Positions 34,201 through 41,849 of a stretch of 64,000 bases of DNA are shown here, one piece after another (the stretch's first letter is position 1; every line of letters starts with the position of its first letter). Source of the stretch: Bradyrhizobium sp. SK17 (GTDB lineage: Bacteria > Pseudomonadota > Alphaproteobacteria > Rhizobiales > Xanthobacteraceae); contig NZ_CP025113.1 in NCBI RefSeq assembly GCF_002831585.1, forward strand, positions 3,239,001 to 3,303,000. Reading direction: 5' to 3'. Below the pieces are notes generated by a model that saw only the letters and a list, made by a program, of their open reading frames with translations, was not told the DNA's origin and did not search any database. A program made the translations under genes and the position numbers.

Positions 34201-34248
34201 GTTCCGATTGCATCGGAACGGGGCTCGGCCGCGGAACTTTCCGCGGCC
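34201..34248 (+). terminator. two consecutive hairpins after the oxidoreductase gene
   Basis: GTTCCGAT/ATCGGAAC (34201-34219, 3-base loop) is followed by GGCCGCGGAA/TTCCGCGGCC (34227-34248, 2-base centre). Both stems are perfect. They start 9 bp after the stop and precede a new Shine-Dalgarno-led gene, so they are likely to terminate the long transcript. Confidence 0.6.
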
Positions 34249-34350
34249 GCCTTGGTTGACCGGTAACCCTGCTCGCGGACGGCGGCTGGATTCGCGTGGC
34301 CGGGTTCCTACATGATGGCTGTTCTGTTCGAGTGATTTCAGGAGGCCCTT

Positions 34351-34773
34351 TTGACGGTCCTGAAAAGCGTTTTCGTTGCAACCGTTTGCACCGCGTGCCT
34401 GGCTTTGGGTGGCGTGGCGCTGGCTGACGACTACCGCCCAAACGAGTTCTTCAGCCTCGATCTTTCGCAAGCGGTGCTGTCGCCGAAGCGGCTTGGCCCG
34501 CCGGCGCAGTTCGAGCCGGTCCCGGTCGAGGCGAAGACCGACGGCGCCCCGGACCAGCACGCGGCCGCGGAACCGAAGGTCGAGGAGCCGCAGAAGGCGG
34601 TGCGCACCACCAGGGTGACCGCGCCGCGTGAGCGGAAGCGCGCGGTTGCGCACGTTCCGGCCCGCGCCAAGCTTGCCCGGCGGCACTCCAATCCGCTCGA
34701 CGCGGAAGCCCGCGATATACGAATCCAGACTTGGCCGTGCCGCACCGGCGGCATCTGCAACTGGCAGCGGTGA
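34351..34773 (+). CDS. small exported Pro/Ala/Lys-rich protein
   Basis: Predicted 140-residue protein. It starts with TTG at 34351, supported by AGGAGG 6 bases upstream. Residues 1-25 are a signal peptide (MTVLKSVFVATVCTACLALG, GVALA cleavage, then DDYRPNEFF). The middle is low complexity and charged (EPKVEEPQKAVRTTRVTAPR), likely disordered; the end WPCRTGGICNWQR has two cysteines that could pair in the periplasm. I do not recognise a function. Confidence 0.7.
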   Translation: MTVLKSVFVATVCTACLALGGVALADDYRPNEFFSLDLSQAVLSPKRLGPPAQFEPVPVEAKTDGAPDQHAAAEPKVEEPQKAVRTTRVTAPRERKRAVAHVPARAKLARRHSNPLDAEARDIRIQTWPCRTGGICNWQR

Positions 34774-35160
34774 GGGAGCCGCAGACGTCTCTGGCCTCTT
34801 GAAGGATGGATCGGCCACAGACGGGGCCGTCGATCCGTCGAGACGCACGTTCCGCGCTCCTCAGAGTTCGGCCGCGCCGACATCGATGGCAAGACAGGCG
34901 TGATGAAGGTGATGCTGAAGGACGTCGGCAACCACGACCTCTGGTCGGTCGACATCGGGCCGCGGCCGGGTGCGCGGCCCGGCCAGATCATGGCGCAGCA
35001 TGTCCGGCTGCTTCGCGACATCTTGATGGCCGCCGCCTTGCCCTGGGGGCCGGTTTGCGGGCAGACTGCGCGTGGCAGTCCTGCCAATTCTTTCCTTTCA
35101 GCCGATTTGCTGGCGTGACGTCGTCGATGACATCGGCGTGCCACGCGTCAGGAGCTATCC
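34774..35160 (+). other. 387-bp gap holding a possible protein-coding remnant
   Basis: No intact gene was found. In the frame of the preceding gene, about 34834-35050 reads HVPRSSEFGRADIDGKTG, then VMKVMLKDVGNHDLWSVDIG and RPGQIMAQHVRLLRDILM, which looks protein-like and vaguely like the C-terminus of a PhoD-type phosphatase. It lacks a start and any catalytic part and would be only a decayed tail. The rest shows nothing clear. Confidence 0.3.
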
Positions 35161-35979
35161 ATGGACAATCTGCAAACACAGGGCATCAGCCTGCCGCAGC
35201 TCGGGCTCGGCACCTTCCGCATGCAGGGCGATTCCTGCCGCGCTGCGGTCGAGAGCGCGCTCGATCTCGGTTACCGGCATATCGACACCGCCGAGATGTA
35301 TGGCAATGAGGAGGCGATCGGAGCGGCGATCGCGGCTGCCAACGTCGCGCGGAAGGACCTGCATGTCACTACCAAGGTCTGGCACGAGAATCTGGCGCCC
35401 GATGCGATCCGCAGAGCGTTCGACGCCAGCCTGAACAAGCTGCGGCTCGATCACGTCGATCTCTACCTGGTGCACTGGCCGTCGAAGAGCATGAAGCTTC
35501 CCGCCGTGTTCGAGACGCTGATGCAGCTGAAGCAAGCCGGCCGCACCCGCGCGATCGGCGTCGCCAATTTCACCACCGCGCTGCTCAAGACCGTGGTCGA
35601 AGACATCCGGGCGCCGATCGCCTGCAACCAGATCGAATATCACGCGATGCTGGACCAGACGGCGGTGCGCAAATATCTCGCCGCGAGATCGATCCCGCTG
35701 GTGGCCTATTGTCCGCTGGCCCAGGGCCGCTTCGCCACCGACGAGACGCTGGCGAAGATCGGTAGCAAGCATGGCGCGACCGCGGCGCAGGTGGCCTTGA
35801 AATGGCTGCTCGATCAGGACGGCGTCGTGGCGATCCCGAAAGCCTCGCGCGCCGAAAGCCAAAAAGCCAATCTCGACGCGCTGAAGGTCAGGCTCGACGA
35901 CGACGACCGCAAGGCGATCGCCGCGCTGCGCAAGGACATGCGCTGCGTCAATCCGGGGTTTGCACCGGACTGGGATTGA
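35161..35979 (+). CDS. aldo/keto reductase
   Basis: Predicted 272-residue NADPH-dependent oxidoreductase of the 2,5-diketo-D-gluconate reductase type. The catalytic tetrad is visible: Asp and Tyr in YRHIDTAEMYGNE, Lys in VTTKVWHEN and His in DLYLVHWPS. The C-terminal IPKASRAESQKANLDAL binds the NADP phosphate. The TIM-barrel length is normal. It appears monocistronic, ending at a strong hairpin at 36013-36040. Confidence 0.92.
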   Translation: MDNLQTQGISLPQLGLGTFRMQGDSCRAAVESALDLGYRHIDTAEMYGNEEAIGAAIAAANVARKDLHVTTKVWHENLAPDAIRRAFDASLNKLRLDHVDLYLVHWPSKSMKLPAVFETLMQLKQAGRTRAIGVANFTTALLKTVVEDIRAPIACNQIEYHAMLDQTAVRKYLAARSIPLVAYCPLAQGRFATDETLAKIGSKHGATAAQVALKWLLDQDGVVAIPKASRAESQKANLDALKVRLDDDDRKAIAALRKDMRCVNPGFAPDWD

Positions 35980-36012
35980 TCCCGTCGACCACCCGATAAG
36001 GATATCGAACAA

Positions 36013-36040
36013 GAAAATGGCTCCGCGAGGAGCCATTTTC
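36013..36040 (+). terminator. perfect hairpin after the aldo/keto reductase
   Basis: GAAAATGGCTCC and GGAGCCATTTTC form a 12-bp perfect stem with a GCGA tetraloop. The TTTT in the distal arm gives a short U-run. It lies 33 bp after the stop. The minus-strand 72-residue gene ends about 60 bp further on and could use it as well. Confidence 0.8.
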
Positions 36041-36049
36041 CGTTGTGCA

Positions 36050-36095
36050 GATCTTTGGTGTGCAGGTCTTTGGTGTGTCGGTCTTTGGTCGCGGT
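36050..36095 (+). repeat. short imperfect tandem repeat with GTCTTTGGT unit
   Basis: Three copies of a TCTTTGGT(GTG) unit at about 15-bp spacing between the hairpin and the small His-rich gene. It lies just outside the end of that gene and has no recognised role. Confidence 0.5.
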
Positions 36096-36099
36096 GTCG

Positions 36100-36318
36100 T
36101 TAGTAGCGGTGCCGCCTGATGATCACGGTGCGGTCATGGTCGTGGTGCCAGCCGCGATGCCAACCGCGGTCATGGCGCATCTCGGCGCGCGTACCCCAGC
36201 CATGATTCCAGTGATGATGGCCGCCGCGCTTGATCACGATGGTCTCGGCGCTTGCCATCGATGGAATGGCCACGGCCAGTGCAGCGATCGCAGCAACAAC
36301 AAAACCAATCTTTTTCAT
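36100..36318 (-). CDS. small exported histidine-rich peptide
   Basis: Predicted 72 residues. A clear signal peptide (MKKIGFVVAAIAALAVAIPS, then MASA) precedes a mature part of about 48 residues with many His, Arg and Trp (GGHHHWNHGW, HRGWHHDHDR). AGGAGG lies 5 bases before the ATG at 36318, so it is translated well. The His clusters suggest periplasmic metal binding; no named family is recognised. Confidence 0.75.
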   Translation of the reverse strand: MKKIGFVVAAIAALAVAIPSMASAETIVIKRGGHHHWNHGWGTRAEMRHDRGWHRGWHHDHDRTVIIRRHRY

Positions 36319-36540
36319 CGCATCCTCCTCAATGAAGCGGGGGAAGAACCGTGCAAGGGTCGAAACGTTCCTCCGGGAACCAGGCGATTTTTCTGAACGT
36401 CTGTTCAGCGATCGCAGCGTTTGCCGTGAGGCGGCCGCAACCGATGAGTGCGCGCGATGCTCGCCCTGTGGCGGCCTTGCCTAACGCCGGCGTCCGACGC
36501 ATCATCGCGCCATAAGAACAATATTCGGGGGAACGTTGTC

Positions 36541-37821
36541 GTGAGCGAATTTTCACGCCGTGATTTTTTGAAGGCGACCGGATCGGCCGCAGCCATTTCA
36601 CTCGCCGGGCCGGCGGCTGCCGCGATGGGACCGAACGACAAGTTCGATCTCGTGATCAAGGGCGGCGACGTGATCGATCCCAGCCAGTCACTGCGCGGCA
36701 AGCGCGACATCGGCATCCGCTGGGGCCTGATCGAGGCGATCGAGGACGACATTCCGGCCGCGCGTGCCAGCAAGACCATCGACGCGTCGGGCAAGCTCGT
36801 GATGCCGGGCCTCGTCGATCTGCACTGCCACGTCTACCCGTATGGTTCGGCGATCGGCATTCCCGCCGACGAGCTGGTGCAATTCCAGGGCACCACGACG
36901 GTGGTCTCGGCAGGCGATGCAGGGGTCAACAATCTCGCGGCGCTGCGCCGCTTCATCGTGGCGCAGTCGCGGACGCGGATCTATGCTTTCGTCCACATCG
37001 CCAATAACGGCCTGTCGGCATTCCCGGTGGCCGAGCTCTACAACATCGACAACGCCCAGGTCGAAGCCTGCGCGATGGCGCTGGCCGAGAACCCGGACTT
37101 CCTGATCGGCGTCAAGGTGCGGATGTCTGAGAACGTCATCTTCAAGCACGGCATCGAGCCGCTGAAGCGCGGCATCCAGGCCTGCGAGATGTGCGGCTGG
37201 CCGGCGCGGATGATGGTGCATATCGGCGGCGTCGAGACCAGGGAGCTGATGTCCGACATCCTCAATCTGCTGCGGCCGGGCGATATCCTGACCCACGCCT
37301 ATTCCGGCGCACCGAACATGTCCGGTGCCTTCACCAACATCGTGCAGGACGGCAAGCTGCTGCCGGCCGCGCTCGCGGCCAAGCAGCGCGGCGTGCTGTT
37401 CGATGTCGGCCATGGCGGCGGCAGCTTCGATTTCACGGTGGCGGAGATCGCGATCCCCGCCGGCTGCACGCCCGACACGATCTCCTCCGATATCCACGTC
37501 TTCTCGGGCAATGCGCCCGGCATCCCGTTCCTGCCGAACGTGATGAGCAAGTTCCTGGCGATGGGCTCGTCGCTGGATCAGGTCGTCGCGATGACGACGT
37601 CGGTGCCGGCGCGGATCATCAACCGCACCCCGAAGATCGGCACGTTGCAGCGCGGCGCGCCCGGCGACGTCGCGATCATGGACCTCGTCGAAGGCCCGGT
37701 CTCCTTCGTCGACACCCGTAACAACAAGCGCGACGGCAATCTGCAACTGAAGCCGGTGCAGACCGTGGTCAACGGCGTGCCGTTCGGCCGACCCTATCAG
37801 GCGCCGTTTTCGGTGCGCTGA
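36541..37821 (+). CDS. Tat-exported amidohydrolase/deacetylase
   Basis: Predicted 426-residue metal-dependent hydrolase. The GTG at 36541 gives an N-terminal twin-arginine signal (SRRDFLKATGSAAAISLAG), so folded export to the periplasm is expected; the in-frame ATG at 36448 would bury it. Metal motifs are VDLHCHVYP, Lys in IGVKVRMSEN, His in MMVHIGG and in LTHAYSG, and Asp in SSDIHVF. This is the dihydroorotase/D-aminoacylase-like amidohydrolase class. The substrate is unknown. Confidence 0.87.
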   Translation: MSEFSRRDFLKATGSAAAISLAGPAAAAMGPNDKFDLVIKGGDVIDPSQSLRGKRDIGIRWGLIEAIEDDIPAARASKTIDASGKLVMPGLVDLHCHVYPYGSAIGIPADELVQFQGTTTVVSAGDAGVNNLAALRRFIVAQSRTRIYAFVHIANNGLSAFPVAELYNIDNAQVEACAMALAENPDFLIGVKVRMSENVIFKHGIEPLKRGIQACEMCGWPARMMVHIGGVETRELMSDILNLLRPGDILTHAYSGAPNMSGAFTNIVQDGKLLPAALAAKQRGVLFDVGHGGGSFDFTVAEIAIPAGCTPDTISSDIHVFSGNAPGIPFLPNVMSKFLAMGSSLDQVVAMTTSVPARIINRTPKIGTLQRGAPGDVAIMDLVEGPVSFVDTRNNKRDGNLQLKPVQTVVNGVPFGRPYQAPFSVR

Positions 37822-37841
37822 GAGGCGAGTGGAAATATGGA

Positions 37842-37910
37842 TTGCTTCGTCGCTGCGCTCCTCGCAATGACGTGGAGGCATCCGTCATTGCGAGCGTAGC
37901 GAGGCAATCC
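37842..37910. repeat. intergenic palindromic repeat (ATTGCTTCGTCGCTGCGCTC type)
   Basis: ATTGCTTCGTCGCTGCGCTC with CTCGCAATGACG is mirrored by CGTCATTGCGAGCGTAGCGAGGCAATCC about 10 bp later. This sequence type is common between genes of Bradyrhizobium. It separates the convergent amidohydrolase and aminotransferase genes and can act as a terminator for both. Confidence 0.75.
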
Positions 37911-37930
37911 ACCTTTCCGAGAGCGATCGG

Positions 37931-39169
37931 CTAGCCCCGCTTCTCCACATTGCTGCTGCGCGCGGGCACGCCGAACTCCTTGCGGCACACCTCCGCCAGC
38001 ACGGCAACGCCTTCGCGGATCTGCTGGTGCGAGGGGCTCGCGAAGCAGAGGCGCAGCCGGCTGCCGGAATGCGCCTTGCTGGTCGACCATTCCGGTCCCG
38101 GATTGATCGAGACGCCGGCGGCGAGCGCGGCCTGATAGAGCTTCAACGTGTCGACATTGTCCGGCAGCTTGACCCAGAGGAAAATGCCGCCCTTCGGCGC
38201 CTCGAACTCGGCTGACGTACCGAACTGCTCGTTCAGCGCCTCCATCAGCGTGTCGAGCTTGGCGCGCAGGCCCCTGGTCAGCCGCGGCACGTGGGTCGCG
38301 AAATGCGGCGCGCAGTATTCCGCCAGCACCATCTGCTCCAGCGCGCCGGAGCCGGCGTCGGTCTTCAGCGGCAGCATCCGTGACATGATCTCCCAGGGCG
38401 CAACGATGAAGCCGACGCGCAGCGCGGGCGCGATCGATTTCGAGAACGAGCCGATATGGATCACGCCGCCATGCTTGCTCATGGCGTAGATCGCGGGGGG
38501 CCGTTCGCCGTTCCAGATCAGATCGGCATAGCAATCGTCCTCGAAGATCGGCACGCCGTATTCCCTGGACAATTTCAGCATCTCGGCGCGGCGGCCCTCC
38601 GGGAGGATCGAGCCGGTCGGGTTCTGCACCGTCGGGATGGTGTAGATGTATTTCGGCGTGATGCCGCGCCGCTTGTGATCGGCGAGCGCCGCTGCCAGCG
38701 CATCGATCCTGATGCCCTCGCCATCGAGCGGTATGCCGACCGCATTGACGCCGAGCCGGGTCAGCCGGTTCAGCGAGCCCTGATAGGTTTCCTGCTCGAT
38801 CAGCACGGTGTCGCCCTTGGCGAGCAGCGTATGATTGACCAGATCGAGCGCTTGCAGCGAGCCGGAGACGATCATGATCTCTTCCGGCGTGCAGGCGATC
38901 CCGGCGTCGCGCTTCAGCTTCTCGGTCAGGAACTGGCGCAACGGCAGATAGCCCTGCGGCCCGTGCGCGAGATTATAGGTCGCAAGGTTCTTGCCCTCGC
39001 GCTTCAGCACGGCATTGATCGCCTCCAACAGGCCATCGACCGGCACCTGCTCGGGATCATTGTTGCCGCCAACGAAGGAGTATTTGGCGAGCCCGGTCCA
39101 GCGCGCGGCCGGCGCAGGCAGGCCGGCGGGCAGCAGCGGTGCAAAGTCGAACTGGGCTGAGGTGGACAT
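37931..39169 (-). CDS. PLP-dependent aminotransferase (class I/II fold)
   Basis: Predicted 412-residue fold-type I aminotransferase related to 2-aminoadipate and MocR-like enzymes but without a DNA-binding domain. The PLP Lys lies in HIGSFSKSIAPALRVGFI. The PLP phosphate and ring contacts lie in SGSLQALDLV, PTVQNPTGS and FEDDCYADL. The C-terminal Arg in SRLRLCFAS binds the substrate carboxylate. It probably uses 2-oxo acids with glutamate or aromatic donors. Monocistronic as far as visible. Confidence 0.9.
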   Translation of the reverse strand: MSTSAQFDFAPLLPAGLPAPAARWTGLAKYSFVGGNNDPEQVPVDGLLEAINAVLKREGKNLATYNLAHGPQGYLPLRQFLTEKLKRDAGIACTPEEIMIVSGSLQALDLVNHTLLAKGDTVLIEQETYQGSLNRLTRLGVNAVGIPLDGEGIRIDALAAALADHKRRGITPKYIYTIPTVQNPTGSILPEGRRAEMLKLSREYGVPIFEDDCYADLIWNGERPPAIYAMSKHGGVIHIGSFSKSIAPALRVGFIVAPWEIMSRMLPLKTDAGSGALEQMVLAEYCAPHFATHVPRLTRGLRAKLDTLMEALNEQFGTSAEFEAPKGGIFLWVKLPDNVDTLKLYQAALAAGVSINPGPEWSTSKAHSGSRLRLCFASPSHQQIREGVAVLAEVCRKEFGVPARSSNVEKRG

Positions 39170-39261
39170 GGATGTTTCGCTCCGTATTTGTTCTCGTTGA
39201 GAAGGCCCGCGGGAAGGACCTTCCGTGAAGTCAGTTCAATTCAGTTCAATTCAGTTCTCGC

Positions 39262-39804
39262 TCAGTTCTTGCCGACGAGGCGGATCGGCCGGCCCTGGCT
39301 GATAAAGGCATAGTGCCCGGCGCCGACGCTGCCGACCATCAGGGCCTCGACCGCCGGTTCCGCGATCTCGCCTGTGGCCGCCCAATCGACCACGAAATTC
39401 GCGCCGGTGCCGCCGCGGGTATCGGCGGTGGCGATCGCGACTTCGACGGTTGCAAACGGTTTTAGCGCGATCGGCGATTTGAGGTAGCTCTCCACCATCT
39501 TGCCTGATGTGTCGAAATAGGCGATCCGCTTCAGCACCAGCGGCTTGGTTTCCGAGGTGTTGTGGACGCTGAGCGTCACCGAGAAATCGGCCCTGAGCTT
39601 GCCCTGGCTCATCGACACGCTGGAATAGACCGGCACGTAGAATGCACCCGAGGCCGTGAGGCCGTCCGATGGTACCGCGGTCAGCGAGTTTGCAAAATTT
39701 TGCTCAATACTTGCCGAGGATTGTGCTAGCGCCTCGGACATGCGCACGGTGAGCAGGCAGGCCAACACTGCCAGAAAAATGCCGCCTGCGCGGATGTGAC
39801 ACAT
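39262..39804 (-). CDS. DUF3124 exported protein
   Basis: Predicted 180-residue protein of the DUF3124 family. The ATG at 39804 gives a signal peptide (MCHIRAGGIFLAVLACLLTV, cleavage near EALA/QSS). The core has ASGAFYVPVYSSVSM, SVTLSVHNTSETKPLVLKRI, YFDTSGKMVESYL and GGTGANFVVDWAA, the family hallmarks. Function is not established. It is divergent from the cation antiporter gene, with starts 60 bp apart, and may be coregulated with it. Confidence 0.85.
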   Translation of the reverse strand: MCHIRAGGIFLAVLACLLTVRMSEALAQSSASIEQNFANSLTAVPSDGLTASGAFYVPVYSSVSMSQGKLRADFSVTLSVHNTSETKPLVLKRIAYFDTSGKMVESYLKSPIALKPFATVEVAIATADTRGGTGANFVVDWAATGEIAEPAVEALMVGSVGAGHYAFISQGRPIRLVGKN

Positions 39805-39864
39805 TGCTCGGTTGATCCTCACGCCCGGCCCTCTAGGTTGCGGCAACAGGAAGTCTTTAGACGC

Positions 39865-41598
39865 ATGCATGAACTAATTCGCGATATCACGCTCTGTATC
39901 CTGTTTGCCTGGGGGCTCGGGCTGCTGGCCCATTTCTCCCGGCAACCGCTGATACTGGCCTACCTTATCGCCGGCTTTTTCATTGGTCCATTCGGCATGG
40001 GCTGGGTCAAGTCCCAGGAGTCGATCAGCGTCATCTCCGAGCTCGGCCTGATCTTCATGCTGTTCATGATCGGGCTGGAAATCGACCTCAAGAAGATCGT
40101 CCGTGCCGGCAAGGTCATCCTGTTTGCCGGTGCCGGCGAGCTGCTCGGCGGCTGCCTGATCGGCATCGCGTTCTTTGCGGGAATCGGGCTCGCGATCGGC
40201 GGCGGAAAGTTCGACGCGGTCTATCTCTGCGTCGCCTGCGCGCTGTCCTCCACCGTGATCATCGTCAAGGTGCTCTACGAGAAGCGCGAGCTCGACACGC
40301 TGCCGGGCCGGATCACGCTCGGCGTGCTGGTGTTGCAGGACATCTTCGCGATCCTGTTCCTGGCGGTGCAGCCGAGCCTCGACAATCTCCAGATCGGCGT
40401 CGTGCTGATGTCGATCGCCCGTGTCGCCGTGCTGGTCGCCACCGCATTGGTGCTGAGCCGCTATGTGCTGCCGCGCTTGTTCCACCAGATCGCACGGCGG
40501 CCCGAGCTCGTGCTGCTCGGTGCGCTCGCCTGGTGCTTCCTGATCGGCGAGATCGCCGAGCGGCTGCATCTGTCGCGCGAGATGGGCTCGCTGGTCGCCG
40601 GCGTCTCGATCTCGACCTTCCCCTACGCGCTCGACGTCACGGCCAAGGTGACGACGCTGCGGGATTTCTTCATCACGCTGTTCTTCGTCGCGCTCGGCAT
40701 GACGATCCCGATTCCGGGCCTCTCCGTGATCTGGCTTGCGCTGGTGATCGCAGCCTTCACGGTGGTGAGCCGCCTGGTCACGACATTCACGCCGCTCTAT
40801 CTGATGAAGCAGGGGCTGCGCGCCAGCCTGCTGCCGGCGATCAACCTGGCGCAGATTTCCGAGTTCTCGCTGGTGGTGATCCAGACCGGCGTCGCCGCCA
40901 ACCACATCGCCACCGAAACAGCGAATGCGGTCTCGTTCGCCTTCGTGGTGCTGGCGGTGCTCTCGACCTTCGCGATGGGCCGCAGCGACCAGATCGTGCG
41001 CGGCCTGATTGGTCCCTTGAAGCGGATCGGGCTGCGCGACCTCGACCAGGAGGGCGAGGGCCGCGGCGAGGCGGCGCAGGAGGGCGGGCATGGTGAGATC
41101 AGGCGCATCGTGATCCTCGGCTTTTTCCGCGCCGCGAGCGCCCTGGTCAGCCAGATCGAGCGGCAGAACCAGTCGCTGCTCGAGCAGATCAGCGTCGTCG
41201 ACTTTAATCCGCTGGTGTTCCGCACGCTGTCCGACCGCGGCATGCATGTGATCTATGGCGACATCAGCAATGTCGACACGCTGGTGCATGCCGGCATCGG
41301 CAAGGCCGAGATCATCATCCTGAGCGTGCCGGATTTCCTGTTGGTCGGTGCCGACAACGAGAAGCTGGTGCGCCACGTCCGGGCCCTCAATCCGACCGCG
41401 CAGATCGTCGCCACCGCGGACCTGTTGTCCGGTGTCGACGACCTCTACGCCGCCGGCGCCAATTACGTGACGGTGACCCGGCTCAGCGACGCCGGCGAGC
41501 TCTATGCCGTGATCGAGGCCGCCGATGCCGGCCTGCTCGACGACAAGCGCGCCGAGATGGACGCCCAGCTCAGCGACCGGCGCGAAGTGCTGCCGTAG
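39865..41598 (+). CDS. CPA2-family cation/proton antiporter with RCK domain
   Basis: Predicted 577-residue KefB/YbaL-like inner-membrane antiporter. About 12-13 membrane spans fill residues 1-385, including GFFIGPFGMGWVKSQES and LIFMLFMIGLEIDLKKI. A cytosolic TrkA-N/RCK domain follows (about 410-540: IRRIVILGFFRAASALVSQI, YGDISNVDTLVHAGI). The nucleotide-binding glycine motif is degenerate, with LGFFRAAS in place of GxGxxG, so NAD(H) gating may be lost. The start at 39865 gives MHELIRDITLCILFAWG; an upstream ATG at 39796 reads into the divergent gene. Confidence 0.88.
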   Translation: MHELIRDITLCILFAWGLGLLAHFSRQPLILAYLIAGFFIGPFGMGWVKSQESISVISELGLIFMLFMIGLEIDLKKIVRAGKVILFAGAGELLGGCLIGIAFFAGIGLAIGGGKFDAVYLCVACALSSTVIIVKVLYEKRELDTLPGRITLGVLVLQDIFAILFLAVQPSLDNLQIGVVLMSIARVAVLVATALVLSRYVLPRLFHQIARRPELVLLGALAWCFLIGEIAERLHLSREMGSLVAGVSISTFPYALDVTAKVTTLRDFFITLFFVALGMTIPIPGLSVIWLALVIAAFTVVSRLVTTFTPLYLMKQGLRASLLPAINLAQISEFSLVVIQTGVAANHIATETANAVSFAFVVLAVLSTFAMGRSDQIVRGLIGPLKRIGLRDLDQEGEGRGEAAQEGGHGEIRRIVILGFFRAASALVSQIERQNQSLLEQISVVDFNPLVFRTLSDRGMHVIYGDISNVDTLVHAGIGKAEIIILSVPDFLLVGADNEKLVRHVRALNPTAQIVATADLLSGVDDLYAAGANYVTVTRLSDAGELYAVIEAADAGLLDDKRAEMDAQLSDRREVLP

Positions 41599-41608
41599 GC
41601 GAGCTTTC

Positions 41609-41745
41609 CCTTGCCTCTCCCCAACGGGGAGAGGTCGCGCTGAAGGCGCGGGTGAGGGGTCCTAGGTCCCACGAGGGAGAGCAGCCCCTCACCCGGATTG
41701 CATCTGGCGATGCAATCCGACCTCTCCCTTCGGGAGAGGTGAAGC
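41609..41745. repeat. dispersed intergenic palindromic repeat, copy 2
   Basis: Opens with CCTTGCCTCTCCCCAACGGG and closes with CCTCTCCCTTCGGGAGAGG; the GGATTGCATC/GATGCAATCC inner palindrome corresponds to that of copy 1 at 14370-14520. Paired C/T differences within the inner arms preserve base pairing between copies. It fills the space between the antiporter and ribB. Confidence 0.8.
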
Positions 41746-41849
41746 GTCCTGGCATGCCTGCCGGACGCATGGCGGGTTGCATAATGATACTGGCGCTGAC
41801 ATCGGAACCCGGCTAATCCACTGCCTGCACATAACGAGATGTCAGGACA

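Noticed and set aside
36050..36095. Tandem TCTTTGGT repeats as a regulatory array
   Set aside because: Only three imperfect copies beyond a gene end; insufficient for a functional claim.
41746..41849. FMN riboswitch before ribB
   Set aside because: The leader is short and lacks the conserved RFN-element segments.
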